Source of the DNA: Epiperipatus broadwayi
Lineage: Eukaryota; Onychophora; Udeonychophora; Euonychophora; Peripatidae
Direction of reading: 5' to 3'
DNA length: 64,000 nucleotides
Assembly: GCA_028023455.1 (NCBI GenBank)
Contig: JAQFVV010006216.1
Location: 1,427,445-1,491,444, forward strand
The notes beneath the pieces were generated by a model that saw nothing but the letters and a program-made list of their open reading frames with translations, was not told where the DNA came from and did not search any database. This document shows positions 24,470 to 37,147 of the stretch, one piece after another. The position numbers were made by a program, and so were the translations under genes. Position 1 is the stretch's first letter; each line of letters opens with the position of its first letter.

Positions 24470-26220
24470 TTCTTTTTAAAAAATCAAATAAGTTTATCTT
24501 TTAAATTTTGATGTTAGTATAATAAATATCTTTTCAAAAGAGAAGACTTCAGACATCCATTTGATACACATTCAAAACATATAATACATTGTGGAATAGG
24601 TTCACTTTCTGTACAGATTTCATGGAGAATCCATATTTTATATAATCAAGATCATACTGCCGAATTCAGCTATCTACATTTTGATCTCAATGGCTCATTT
24701 TCATTCATATCTAGTAATTTATTTTCTTTTAATTTGAAATAACTACATCCATCCTGCTCTAAAAATCTCTTCATATTAAGACCATTGATTGTCCTATTTT
24801 AAATGACATTTGAAACTTATGCTTAATATTACTATATCATTGTATAATGTTTTAAAATTTATTAGATTGCACTTCACATAATTAATAAAATTCACTATAT
24901 AATTCATAAATCAAAGAACATCTTATAATTATTTTCAATACATTTGTGCAGGATATAATACTACAAATAACAGTTACAAACAGATTTTATGGTTATGTAC
25001 CATTATATAAGAAAAAAACGTGGGCTAGTAAAAACACAAAATATTACTATTTTTCATCAATCTTTTACTTTGGTTTACTTATTAATTAAAAAAAGTCATT
25101 GATATAAAAAATAACCATTCATAGTTTTGTAATATTTTTTTTTAAAAATAAAAATGTTTTAAAAAAATAATTACATGTTATACAAAATATATTTTATTAT
25201 TTTACTTATCGCATACTGGTCCAGCACATGTACCAGTGATTGAAAATCACTGATGTAGGCAATAATAGATAATTTAAGCTTTCTGGGATGTGGGAAAAGT
25301 AATAATTATGTAATCTTAATTATCCCCTGGATGATAATTCAAAAATAGTAACTTAAAGCATTTCTAGAATCAATTTTAAAACTAATAAATGATGGTAAAT
25401 TTTATCTGAAGATCAGAGACTAATATGGACATATAGAAACAACTCAGAAACATGAGGATTTGGACAAGCCTCAATATCCAGCTACATTCCAGATAAAGAT
25501 AAAATAAGGAACTTAAGAACTTGTTGCAGGCTGTTTTGGTTTAAATTATAATTTAATGTAAGCCTTTGGGAGAAACTGGTAGTGTAAGTAATATGTGTCA
25601 AATTGTAAATAAATTACACACACATGCATATATATATATTTTGTGCCATTACAATTTAGTCAGTAGCTAAATTTGTAGTAATGTGCATGAAAGAAAATGT
25701 GGAACAAAAATCATCATCACATTTTTTATACAGGAAAGGAAGCTGTAGGGCACCCAAGTTTAAACCCTACAAGATCAAGTTCCAAAAATCTAAGACAGAG
25801 AGTGGGGACAACAGTTTCTTTATTTGTGTGTGTGTTGAGAAAAACTCAAAAAGAGTAGTACACACATTTAATTATTCAATAGTTTATTTTTTTATTAAAA
25901 AGTAAAGTTATAGCACATATATGGGCAGTGTGAGTGAGTGTGTAAGCTATTTAATTGTCATTTTATATTTCAAATATTAACTTGCTTCAAAACTAACCTA
26001 CATTTACTAGATTCTAATATTTTATTGTATCCCTATTTCTGTTTTTTCTATGATTATAGTTTGGGGTTTGAAAGTTAAGGATTTAATTTTAGATATTAAA
26101 ATTATAATTTCTAAAAAACATTCAGATTGTTTTAATGGGCCAGTTTTACTTGTATAAAGAAATCTACATTTATTACATATTAAAAAAGAAAAGAAGAAAA
26201 TCTGTTAAATTATATATATA
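24470..26220. other. No gene recognised
   Basis: AT-rich. A 74-residue plus-strand frame at 25681-25905 has a somewhat balanced composition (KGSCRAPKFKPYKIKF) but no known motif, and I cannot support it as a gene. Confidence 0.4.
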
Positions 26221-26222
26221 TT

Positions 26223-27631
26223 ATAACGTTTTCCGTTTTGCTAGGCCTCTACACGCTAATATAAACTGCTCACGAGTTGATCAAGTTATGTCGAAAAGAA
26301 GAAATTGTATTTCTATTTCTAAAAAACATAACTATATTTCCTGATCAAACTCAGCCTATTAATTGTTGAGAATTATGCTATTGATGAAATCAGCTTTTAA
26401 TTTATTCCATATGGGCACCAGGTCCTTTTATTCTAAAGAGACCACTGAAATCTGTCACCAGCACATCTCTCAAATAAAAAAAGAAAGAATAACTTTTAAC
26501 TTAATCGGTATTACATCATACCGTAATGAGAATTATTTTTTTAAGGTTATTATTCCTGGGCTTATTGAAACATATTGGCAAAGGTAAATTACGTTTTAAA
26601 TCTTATTAAACTAATAATAAATTTAATAATAAAAAATAATGACTATTATTAATAACGAACAAATGAAAATTGATATTATAAATATTTTTTTTATTATAAC
26701 AGATTAAAAATCTGTTTAAGTTAAAATGAGAATTCCTAATCAAGTAAATTAGAGAGAACACAACTCAGATGTGAATCAATTAATAAAAAACAATTTTACA
26801 ATTACTGTTCATATCTAAATTTCTTCTAGAAACTTCCTTAAAAAAATGAATGTCTCTTGTACAAGAAAATTAATGTCTCTATCGGGATTGTTTAAACATA
26901 CTTTTAGAAATTGTTTGAAAACGTTTAATTTGGTCACAATCAGGAGTAATGAAGTATAACTTACCGGTAAGTTTTGTGAATTCAGTAGTAGATAACTATG
27001 CATAGTTTTTTGGGTAGAATGAGCTCGGCCTTTTGGTTATTATTTGATCTTGTGGTCCATTCTCCTAATCGGTCATGAAGGTTTTTCCTGGTATGCATCT
27101 TCAGGCATGATGTTCGCAGAAGCTCCGGTTCACTCTGACATGCCTAATTATTTTAGTGTAGGGCGATCCTGGATGTATTATTGTTATCTAGGACTGACTA
27201 CAGAGACTAACGGAACAAGACGTTCTTCCAACCAAATCCCTCCTTTTTATACCTGAGGTCCAGTTTTCAGAGTTCTGAGCATGCTATTATCATGGCATTT
27301 TTTTGGTTCATAATCTTGTAGATTCTTTATAAAATTTACGTTATAAAGTTCTCTTTTCTTATCAAGTTTTTCGGCCATCTTTAATTAGCCAAAATATTTT
27401 TACTTTCTCTTATCTTTTTTTTATTTTACTTTTGGAATTCTTTTGTTCTCTCCAATTCTACTTTTATTTCTACTTACATAAAAAAAAAAACGAAAGAATA
27501 ATTTAACTTTCATTGTACGTTATTTTTTTAAAAAAAAATTAGTCCAAAAAAAATCTAAATTTACTTTTATTTTTTTTAGCTTTTACCAAATGCCAATATA
27601 TTTGCAACATATATAATTAAATGTTACAATA
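26223..27631 (-). repeat. 1.4-kb direct repeat, copy 1 (possible 3' LTR)
   Basis: Shared blocks include TTTGCTAGGCCTCTACACGC at the start, GGCATGATGTTCGCAGAAGC in the middle and ACCAAATGCCAATATATTTG at the end. It has more CpG than the surroundings. It contains the palindrome CTTACCGGTAAG (26961-26972), which reads as a splice-donor consensus on both strands. Confidence 0.9.
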
Positions 27632-28338
27632 CCACCAGTGCCTGGATGATGAGAATAAAATAAGGGCTTACACTAATTTTATTCTTAAGTTTTTAAATTC
27701 ATATTCGTGGTTCTTTTTTTATGTAGTAGCGTGCTGATATATTCCGTAGATTCATTCACAAGCGACGTTCGGCTTTAACACCCACTTTTAGGTCTAACAT
27801 GGCGGGAATGGAAAATATTTCACATTCATCTGTGTCCTTTCCACTTAAGTATAATAGTAACAATAAGAAGCTCAAGTTATAAGCATTAACAAGTGTTGCT
27901 CATCGCTTTGAGTCTTACAGGCTCGTGGCAACTTGATCCACCTTCCCCTTTATTGGGATCCCTGCTAGAAATAGTGTGATGGGCATATAAAGGTGGTTTT
28001 ATGTTAATATAGTGCATACTAGGACTCAGGGATATGTTTTCCCCTCTTCAGTAACTGTCTACCCGGTCAAATACTTGTGACTTACGTCTACATCAGCCAC
28101 GATCGTGTTTTATTTTAGACATATCAAAAAAAATATACATACATTTTTTCTTTCTGTAAGTCGTATTAAAAAAATATATATTTTTATATTTTAATAATCA
28201 GGGTTTAATTAGTTTTTATTTTATAATTTTTTTTTTTTTAAAAAAATTACTATTTATTTTCCAGCTGTGAGTTTCTTTGGTCATCGTTGTAACGTTCTTT
28301 ATCATTACAACTTATCTCAGGTTGTGGTTAAATCGGAG

Positions 28339-28356
28339 CGCTAGTTGGGTAAGCCA
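28339..28356 (-). promoter_or_regulatory. Candidate primer-binding site
   Basis: The minus-strand sequence starts TGGCTTACCC just after the possible 5' LTR. I could not match it to a specific tRNA 3' end, so it rests on position and the TGG start. Confidence 0.25.
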
Positions 28357-28358
28357 TC

Positions 28359-29749
28359 ATAACATTTTCCGTTTTGCTAGGCCTCTACACGCTAATATAA
28401 ACTGCATGCGAGTTGATCAAGTTATGTCGAAAAGAAGAAAGTTGTATTTCTATTTCTAAAAAAACATAACTATATTTCCTGATCAAACTCGGCCTATTAA
28501 TTGAGAACTATGCTATTGATGAAATCAGCTTTTAATTTATTCCATATGGGCACCAGGTCCTTTTATTCTAAAGAGACTGCTGAAATCTGTTGCCAGCACG
28601 TCTCTCAAATAAAAAAAGAAAGAATACTTTTAACTTAATCGGTATGACATCATACCGTAATGAGAATTATTTTTTAAAGATTATTATTCCTGGGCTTATT
28701 GAAACATATTGGCAAAGGTAAATTACATTTTAAATCTTATTAAACTAATAATAAATTTAATAATAAAAAATAATGACTATTATTAATAACGAACAAATGA
28801 AAATTGATATTAGAAATATTTTTTTTTATTATAACAGATTAAAAATCTGTTAAAATGAGAATTCCTAATCAAGTAAATTAGAGAGAACATAACTCAGACA
28901 TGAATCAATTAATAAAAAACAATTTTACAATTACTGTTCATATCTAAATTTCTTCTAGAAACTTCTTTAAAAAATGAATGTCTCTTGTACAAGAAAATTA
29001 ATGTCTCTATCGGGATTGTTTAAACATACTTTTAGAAATTGTTTGAAAATGTTTAATTTGGTCACAATCAGGAGTAATGAAGTATAACTTACCGGTAAGT
29101 TTTGTGAATTCAGTAGTAGATAACAATGCATAGTTTTTTGGGTAGAATGAGCTTGGCCTTTTGGTTATTATTTGATCTTGTGGTCCATTCTCCTAGTCAG
29201 TCACAAAGGCTTTTCCTGGTGTACATCTTCAGGCATGATGTTCGCAGAAGCTCCGGTTCACTCCGACATGCCAAATTATTTCAGTGTAGGGCGATCCTGG
29301 ATGTATTATTATTATCCAGGACCGACTAGAGAGACTAACGGAACAAGACGTTCTTCCAACCGAATCCCTTTTTATACCTGAGGTCCAGTTTTCAGACTTC
29401 TGAGCATGTATTATCATGGCGTTTTTTTGGTTCATAATCTTGTAGATTCTTTATAAAATTTATATTATAAAGTTCTCTTTTCTTATCAAGTTTTTCAGCC
29501 ATCTTTAATTAGCCAAAATATTTTTACTTTCTCTTATCTTTTTTTTATTTTACTTTTGGAATTCTTTTGTTCTCTCCAATTCTACTTTTATTTCTACTTA
29601 TATAAAAAAAATGAAAGAATAATTTAACTTTCATTGTACATTATTTTTTTTTTTAAAAAAAATTAGTCCAAAAAAAATCTAAATTTACTTCTTTTTTTTT
29701 TTACCAAATGCCAATATATTTGCAACATATATAATTAAACGTTACAATA
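28359..29749 (-). repeat. 1.4-kb direct repeat, copy 2 (possible 5' LTR)
   Basis: Near-identical partner of 26223-27631. The minus-strand TATA box is followed by a sequence with the hairpin TCCTGGAT...ATCCAGGA (about 29286-29317). The short frames seen here are present in both copies in altered form and are not convincing genes. Confidence 0.9.
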
Positions 29750-29836
29750 TATATATATTCAACAACTTTGTGTTATTTGCAATATATATAATTAAACGTT
29801 ACAATATATATATATTCAACAACTTTGTGTTATAAA
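29718..29836. repeat. Tandem duplication, about 59 bp
   Basis: The segment from TTTGCAACATATATAATTAA through CAACAACTTTGTGTTAT occurs twice in a row, beginning in the end of the 1.4-kb repeat and extending beyond it. Confidence 0.85.
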
Positions 29837-29939
29837 ATTGTTTGTCATGTGGAGACTCAGACAGTTGTGACAGATATGTGAAGAAAAAGGATTAAGCCAA
29901 TTTTTCCTTCAAAACAGGATTAAGCTGAATAATCAGGAT

Positions 29940-29976
29940 AGTGTGATTTTTCATATCTTTCTGGAAAAATCACACT
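29940..29976. repeat. Perfect 13-bp hairpin
   Basis: AGTGTGATTTTTC (29940-29952) and its reverse complement (29964-29976) are separated by 11 bases. No U tract follows, and its role is unknown. Confidence 0.7.
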
Positions 29977-30730
29977 GTGAATCTAAAAATGAGTTTGCTG
30001 AAAATAGAAGAGAAAATCAGGTATAAAACCAGTCTGGAAAGTCAGCTGAGATTTTAAAAATAGTGAAACTAGAAAAAGACAAGTGTTTTAATTCTGCCAG
30101 AAATCAATTAAAATCTTTTTTTTAATATAACGTTTTTTGAAAATTGAAAATATAAGGATGGCGGGCTAAAAATCTATATAGTCTCATCTGTTTACCAGAT
30201 CATCAATCAATATATCATATATAAATAAAGAAAGAAATGTCTTGTTTGAAATTAAAAATATTCTACACCTGATGACTGATTGAAAAAGACATGATATTTT
30301 AAGTAAAAGAAAACATTCACCTGCATTTGAAAGCTGAAAAAAAAGATTAATCTACTGATAAGTATTAAATCATCTAGTATATTCCAGTGACTGAATTTAA
30401 ACCCAAGAAAATTATAAATGGGAGAACAACTGATATACTCCATTTATTAGAACTATGCTTAACTGGAGAAGTAGAAACAGTTCCAGTGCCAAATGATTCC
30501 CACTGAAGCAAATAACCATATCATCATCATCTCCATTAAAAATTATAAGCTTCCAGAAAAAACTGTTCCAGCAAACTGTGAAAACTGTATGCTGCAAAAG
30601 AATAGACATTGAACAAGCTAAGCTTGAACTCGGGACTGGTAATATGAATTTTCGTTATCTATTTTCTTTTTATGATATCAGACTATTCATAAAAATTTAA
30701 AAATAAAGTTTTATTTTTTTTTTCAGAACT

Positions 30731-31000
30731 TTAAAAGAACCATAATCGATTGAAACCAAAATTTTCTTCAATAAAAATAGCTATAACCTTAAGAAATAGT
30801 TTTATGTATGCTAAAACTATTATACCCTGCTTATTAATGTAACAGTCAAAACACGTGTATCTCGTTAACATAGTGCAGAATTCGACCACCACACAGAACA
30901 GCAGCACCATCGAGTAGCAAAGCCACTGGTAATACTGAGTTCGAACATAGTTTATCGGTTCCACAATACAATCTATGGAATAACGCCTCTGATGCGACAT
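30731..31000 (-). CDS. Candidate first coding exon, unknown membrane protein
   Basis: A minus-strand frame begins at ATG (complement of 30998-31000) and runs 89 codons. Residues about 1-60 have balanced composition unlike random AT-rich frames: MSHQRRYSIDCIVEP, then INYVRTQYYQW, then a hydrophobic stretch YSMVLLFCVVVEFCTML that could span a membrane, then a Cys-containing RYTCFDCYINKQ. After INKQ the DNA reads AAGCAGGGTATAATAG, which offers a possible splice donor, and the later codons become AT-rich. The CpG island lies just upstream in this orientation. Together these fit a first exon. I do not recognise the family, and no further exons were found. Confidence 0.3.
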   Translation of the reverse strand: MSHQRRYSIDCIVEPINYVRTQYYQWLCYSMVLLFCVVVEFCTMLTRYTCFDCYINKQGIIVLAYIKLFLKVIAIFIEENFGFNRLWFF

Positions 31001-31299
31001 AAGTAAACACTTCCTTAGGCACGGTGGTCAGGGAGATGGATGAGATTCATGGGTTTTGTTTCCGAGTTGGCCAACAATCAAACGAATATTAATTAACACA
31101 GATAATCGAGGAAATATATATAATGGGCATCGAATAAATGAAAACTTAACTACAGACGTATAGTTAAAATTATTTATTTATGTATTTAATAAAAGAAAAC
31201 ATTATTAATGTTATTAATCATATTTTAAATTCAAAGTCTCAACAGCTAATTGGTAATATTATATATATAAAATACATTTATTTATAAGGAGCATTTATT

Positions 31300-31900
31300 T
31301 ATATGAAGGCGTAATCTAGCTACCTAGGGTTCTCGAGTGAGTATTTCTAATGCGTGCTGTAAGGAATTTATACTTTGCACTGCAAGAGTCATCAGTAACA
31401 GCGGACATACATTTATTTAATAAAATATTTATTTTAAGACTAAGGGCAAACATTTATTTGAGAGTATATGATGAAGATAATGCCGAGGCGGAGTGATAGA
31501 GAGAATAATAAACTAAATAAAAGAACACGTGGTACGCTTTAGAAGGGCGATGTAAAATGGCAGCGCTGAAACTGCAATGCCGTGAATAAGTTATAAGGGT
31601 TTTGGGTTGGTCTCTGCCGCGACCCGAAGAGGTAAGGTGTCACATGAGCATAACCAGGGACAAGCGGTCCGTGTCGCAATTTGCCAGCTGGCTGCGTGAC
31701 GGTCATCAAGCCCTACGGGAACATTATCATGTCCGCTTGTGTAGGATGACTGGGGTTAATTCAACCCTAAAGAATCCGGAGTATTCACAGCGTGGAACGA
31801 GCCATCGGGGCTTCAAAACGTAACACATGTATAATATCTAAAAGATTGTGGTAATATTTAACTAGATTTCACACTCGGCCCGACATTATCAACGTTGACT
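31300..31900. promoter_or_regulatory. CpG-containing island, candidate promoter
   Basis: About 31480-31880 contains more than twenty CpG dinucleotides in some 400 bases, whereas most of the window has hardly any. It includes AAATGGCAGCGCTG and GCCGCGACCCGAAGAGGTAAGG. The latter contains a strong 5' splice-site consensus (GAG|GTAAGG at about 31628-31636, plus strand). The candidate minus-strand exon lies about 300 bases to the left. In a CpG-depleted genome this points to an unmethylated promoter, possibly bidirectional, or to a recently inserted sequence. Confidence 0.45.
31602..31823 (+). CDS. Short ORF in CpG island, unknown
   Basis: The frame to TAA 31823 uses GC-containing codons and reads, in part, VSQFASWLRDGHQALREHY and VRLCRMTGVNSTLKNPEYSQ. 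Composition is protein-like but the other frames are also fairly open, so this may simply reflect the GC content. The GTG start at 31602 is not a usual eukaryotic start; an ATG lies at 31645. No family is recognised. It could equally be a structured non-coding RNA or a first exon. Confidence 0.2.
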   Translation: MGWSLPRPEEVRCHMSITRDKRSVSQFASWLRDGHQALREHYHVRLCRMTGVNSTLKNPEYSQRGTSHRGFKT

Positions 31901-32045
31901 GAAAGAAAATTGGTGACTCTCAAAGAAATGAAATTTACATAATTATTCATTAACATTTAATAAAAAAAATATCTAAAAGGGAATTATTACAGCGAGTATG
32001 CCAGCTATTACGGAGTAGTAGACCCTGCATTACAATAACTGATTC

Positions 32046-32122
32046 TTTGAATGCGTGTCGATTTATATGAAATTTAAGTTATTTATAAAGCAAATATTAA
32101 TGACAATTCGACACGCATTCAC
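32046..32122. repeat. Inverted repeat with CpG-rich arms
   Basis: GAATGCGTGTCGA (about 32049-32061) and TCGACACGCATTC (about 32108-32120) are perfect reverse complements around a loop of about 47 AT-rich bases. No function is assigned. Confidence 0.7.
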
Positions 32123-33294
32123 TGTTCAAGCGATTATGGATTTAGCTTTAAAATAAGACAATTGCGAGAAGGTAATATTTCAATGATAATTATAAATAAA
32201 GTGTAGATTTGAGAAATACACACCTAAGAAGGATAGAGGGGGGGTAAGCTAGATTATGCGAGAAATTTACAAATTACATTAATTCTCAAATTTTAGTTTC
32301 ACAAATTTACAATTTTAACATTTAGAAGTTATACAATAATAGGAGATGAGCTATAGCTTATTATTACTAGAGTACTCTATAATTTGGAATACACACACAG
32401 GTACCTGTTTTATAAGAGGTTTTCGTCCATTGGTTTAATAGCAGATTGTTCGTAATTAGAAGTTTTCTTTCTTGTCCTGGGCATGTTGTTTTATTGATTT
32501 TTAACAGCAGCGGCTTTCTTGTTTATTTCAGGCAGCAGATCATTTTGGTGTTTTTGCGATGGGCAAGGTGAAGCTCGGCATATGGTGGGCCATCTCCCAA
32601 TGGAGAATAATTTCGGTGCTTACTCGGTCATACCTTGCAGTATTAATTTATTTAAGATATTTTAGATGCTCCACTCGAGAGCAAAGCTAAAATTCAAGTG
32701 AAAGTCTCCAGCAAGTCTAAGATGGCCTCCTTTTTCTTATCTTGATCTTTTAATTTTTTCTGCTGAGATATTTTTAGGTTTTATTTATCTTGCCCTCAGG
32801 ATAATCAATGCTCTGCTGGTTTTAATTAGAAAGAAATTTGCTGTGCTATTGTTTGTTTTTCTTTACATTCGTTAATTACATTCTTTTGGAATTTTGCTAT
32901 AATTAATTTATTATCTATCACTGACCGATGCTTTTAAATTTTCAAAGACAAAAGGGAATAAAATTATTTTAACTTTAATTAATTAATGCATCAGATTTTG
33001 TTAGAATTATTATTTAACAAAATTTAAACTAAACAACAAATACGAACTTTATAAAATTCAAAATAAATGATTATTATTACACAAAATTTATTTAACTAAA
33101 AGGAATCTAAATTATATTATTTTATCCGTATTCATTGCCTTTAATTTGAGATCGAAATGTGTGCGTGTTTATGTTGAATTCTACATATATTTATACATTT
33201 TTAATATTGTTACACACACAATTCAATACCAAAAAGTTTAAATTTGGGTGGGATAGACCGGTCAGTGAGAGACGACAGAAAAAGGTGAAACTTG

Positions 33295-33314
33295 AGATTC
33301 GAATACGAATCTCA
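33295..33314. repeat. Perfect hairpin, 8-bp stem
   Basis: GAGATTCG, AATA, CGAATCTC. It stands out because of its CpGs, but nothing else identifies it. Confidence 0.6.
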
Positions 33315-35005
33315 CTGTTTCATTAATAGAGTTTATTTTCTAATGGGTATTATTGTATATGAATCTAAAGTTATGAAATGTTATTAATATGTAAAATATT
33401 TTTTGTATTATTTGTTTTTAAATAATATTTTGGTTATTATGGGAATAAACACACACATACATGGTAATATAACCATACTTGCCAGATGTATATGATGTTG
33501 TATGAATGTGGGAAAAAATAGATAGCATTTAAAAATATTAGGTCATTTTGTTTTAAGTTAAAGAATAGTGATCTCAAAGCTTAGAGAGAAGGGGGGAGAA
33601 GTACTTTAAAAACTTGTTTCTGGAAATCTTGCTTTTTCCGATTCTACCAACATTTTTCTCCTTAATCATTCTACTTTACATGTTAGATTATACAAGTATG
33701 TATGCCAAAAGAGTGTTTATTTTATTTTTTTAAATATTTTTCTGGTGGATTGAAAATCTTAGCAAAATGGTGTCCAATTTAATATACACTATATCATCAA
33801 CAGGAAAGGGGGAAGAACTTAAAATCAATATTATGATGTCAAAATAGTCAATTATTATTATTATTATTAGTCATATAAATTTTTATGTCTGTCTAGAAAT
33901 TGCATGTATATGTTAGAAATGCAGTAATAAATGTTAATGTTTTATTAAACAAGGCATATATATTTCATTAAAGGTATTCTTTATTAGTTGTGATCATTCA
34001 TCATCAATGGTGAACATTAATTGTTTATGTTCCAATTAGATATACTAAGATTAACCAATAGTTATGAATTTCTTTAGAACTAAATTTTATGTTAGGCCTG
34101 ATACTAAAGCTGTGGTTGAAACCATTATCATTACCATCATCATCATCACATTTTAATTAATGAGCTAGATAAATGTTTAAGGGCCATAGATAAATAAGTG
34201 ATTTCATGGTATTTAGTTGACATTCGTGAATAATTATAATAACCACCATTCCATCATCTACATCATTCAAGGATGAGTAAATTGCCATCCTAAATTAATA
34301 GTATAATATGAGCTAGTAAAACTTGTAAAGATATTGAAATGCATTTATTATGTTAAGATCTAGGAGATGAGTTCTGTCTGATAAATTTTATATACTCCAC
34401 TTTAGTTTAAGGATGTTTTATGTTTACCTAAATGTTAGTGCATAAAGTGATATGGGTCTAAAAGCAAAATCCTCCATTTGTGTTAGAAATAATGTACCAA
34501 AAAGGGATTCAAACCTGGTAAATCTAAAAAGGTTATAAGATATAACTTTGTCTAGGTTCAGATAATCTAGTGGCACCCTGCTAGACCATATTCACTTGTT
34601 ATTCACTTAAACATGCATTTGATATCAAACCAAGAGATGAAAGTGGGTAAAATCTATTGTTAAATTTATTGAGAAGATATTTTATTGAGTTACCAGTGTA
34701 CTCACCCACTTGATGTTATCTCTTGAGTTATAATAGTTTGTTCTTAATAATTTGTTTAGAGTTTCTACTTGTTTATTGATGATACAGTGGCTGCCTAACT
34801 AGGGCTTGGAATAGGCCAGATACAGCTGAAATGGCTAATTCCTAAGTATTGATATTATGATATCTTTAAAAATTTTAAGTAGAAATTGATGAATGTAAGC
34901 CACCAATATTTTGAATGATAAATAATATTTTGATCATTAATAAATTTCAATGACTATTATAGTTATAACTTATAGTGGTAATATTTTGATCTCCATTATT
35001 ATGTT

Positions 35006-35009
<4 letters not shown>

Positions 35010-35069
<60 letters not shown>
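35010..35069. repeat. (TA)n microsatellite
   Basis: Pure alternating TA of about 60 bases. Confidence 0.98.
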
Positions 35070-35071
<2 letters not shown>

Positions 35072-37147
35072 GATTATGCGTAAAAAGTCATTAAAACTAT
35101 TTTGCTCTAGTGGTTTCTTTATTTAGTTAAGTGTGTTTATTCATATTCTCATTCAAACCCACAACTGAAATAATTTGAGTCTGGACACAGCACTTTAGTA
35201 AGAAAATGTGGCAATCTTTTTTTGCAGGCAAATACTTATAAATCAATAACTAGATACAAACTTTAACATTGAAAAAAATGTCCATGTATCCTAATTTGTT
35301 ATCATGTATGAGGTATTACAGCAACTAGTTAGATATCTTAAAACTTTGTGAGACATTAGACATTCATTTATCAAATAATTATGTTTGAGTAGCATTATTA
35401 AAACATCATCTGCCTACTACTAAAACTAACTGAATTCAAAAATCTGTTTGTATTTCTCTGATTGGTGAATGAGTTATTTAAAGAATAAAACTAGTTATAA
35501 TACCAATGGCAATATTGATAAACTATGAAGTGAGGATAGTAATAAAGATAAATACATTCTTTTTGTAATTATTGTTATATGTATATGTACCTAAAATGCT
35601 GTCAATGTTAAAATAGATATATATTTCCTTAATAAAGCAAACTTTTTACTTAAGACCATATCAGTGAAATAAAAGAAAACCACATAAGGTTAAAATTGCT
35701 AAGAGATCAAATTTACTATTCTGTTTTTAAAATTTCTAGACAAATTAATGAAAATCTAATATTAAAAATTGTTTTGTATCTGTTTTATTAATATTCATTG
35801 ATCCAATGTTCAGCAATAAAAATCTTATTTTTTTAGATTCAAAAGGGAATTTAATTGACAATAATATTCATTATATTACAATTGAAATCAAAAATAAAAA
35901 CTATAAAAATTTTAACTGCAACAATACCATTATAAGACTGAATTTTTATTTGAATATTTCAATACACATGTTGATTTAAAATTATTTTAAAAAATATTTT
36001 TATATCTGTTAAATCTAATAATTTATTTTTATTGAATTTTTGTGCAAGCAATTGACTATAATAAAGACTTTCTTATAATTAGAAGTTTGAATATAAAATG
36101 AGTTAAGCAATGGTGAACTATAACTAATGATAAACAAATACTAATAAATATTTTAAACTGTAGGCAGAGAGCTTAGAATATTCAAATAGCATTTTTTTAT
36201 TAGTTGAAATCCAATCTCAGAAAAGAAGAGTAAAAATAAATGAATTAGAAGACAAAATAAGGTTTCTGGCATAAAGATTTAAATTATTGAATCACTACAT
36301 TATGATTTTTAAAAAATCTATTATAAAAAGTTAACCAATAATAAAATATGCAAATAATTTTTAGAAATTGTTTATCGTTTTTCAAAAAAAAAAAGTAAAA
36401 GTTTTCTTTAAATAATGAGAAAAAAACAATATGGAATCATAATGAAAACAAGAACTTTCATTTATAAAAATGCTTTTATTTTATATATATATAAAATAAA
36501 ATTCAGCATATATGTTTACATAAAAATAACGTAGCTATAAATTAATAGCGTCATTTAAGCTGTTAAAATATTTATAAATAATATTAGTATTGGGTTTGTT
36601 TGTTTTTAATGTTAACAAAAATAAAACATTTTAAAAATAAGGTGGATTTGTAAATATCAAAAACATTTTATAAAGTAAATATTAAAATAAGGACTGCAAC
36701 TCAAAAAAGATAAGTATGAAGACTTTAAATTAACTTATTTATTATCATTTGTTGCTTCAATTCTTATATAAATTTAAGATAATACTTTTTTTTTAATCTA
36801 TAAAATATAGTGAATGAATGAAAGATATTATTAATAGGATTAATTTTCTACTGATTTCACTAAACAGACTAAAATGAATTGCTAGAATATATGTCTGTTA
36901 TTTAAATATAAAACAAAATAAAAAAAAAAAAATGTTTTGATAATAAAAAATACAAGTGAAAAAAAATCACTGAAATATACATTTTAAAATATGTAATATT
37001 ACAACCAAAAAAAGTATATTGAAATTATAGAAATAAATGTTGATCAAATTGCACCAATAACTTGGTTAAATAACATTATTTCTAGTTTAGCTTTTGGAAT
37101 TTAACTTATTTATATATATATAAAATGTCTGTTAATTAAAAACAAAA
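35070..37147. other. AT-rich DNA without recognisable genes
   Basis: No plausible exon or RNA gene. A small palindrome, TTTTATTTTATATATATATAAAATAAAA, lies near 36475-36503. Confidence 0.5.

Larger units (their letters stand above)
26223..29749 (-). mobile_element. Possible short LTR element with two 1.4-kb direct repeats
   Basis: Two direct repeats, 26223-27631 and 28359-29749, are highly similar and separated by 727 bases. Read on the minus strand each begins near TGTAACGTTTAATTATATA and ends near GGAAAACGTTAT, a short imperfect inverted terminus. Both carry TATAAAAAGG on that strand (27251-27241 and 29376-29366). Two bases after the upstream repeat is TGGCTTACCCAACTAGCG, which begins with TGG like a primer-binding site. 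GCACTGGTGG lies just before the downstream repeat. The termini are not clean TG...CA, and the internal 727 bases have no coding sequence that I recognise. The alternative is a tandem segmental duplication with intervening sequence. Confidence 0.5.
31901..34988. other. No confirmed gene; a few CpG-containing patches
   Basis: CpG-bearing patches at 32040-32120, 32400-32720 and 33240-33330 thin out to AT-rich DNA. At 32485-32545 a pyrimidine-rich TTTCTTGTTTATTTCAG followed by GCAGCAGATC resembles a 3' splice site on the plus strand. I could not define an exon behind it. Confidence 0.35.

Noticed and set aside
26930-27260. Spliced-leader RNA gene, because of the strong donor sequence in a repeated unit
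   Set aside because: No known spliced-leader sequence, no Sm-binding site recognised downstream, and the unit is far too long.
29126-29435. Three overlapping ORFs as genes
   Set aside because: They lie in the 1.4-kb repeat on both strands and are not kept intact between the two copies.
31640-31830. Ribosomal or spliceosomal RNA in the GC-richer segment
   Set aside because: I could not match any known conserved core of rRNA, U snRNA, SRP or RNase P RNA.
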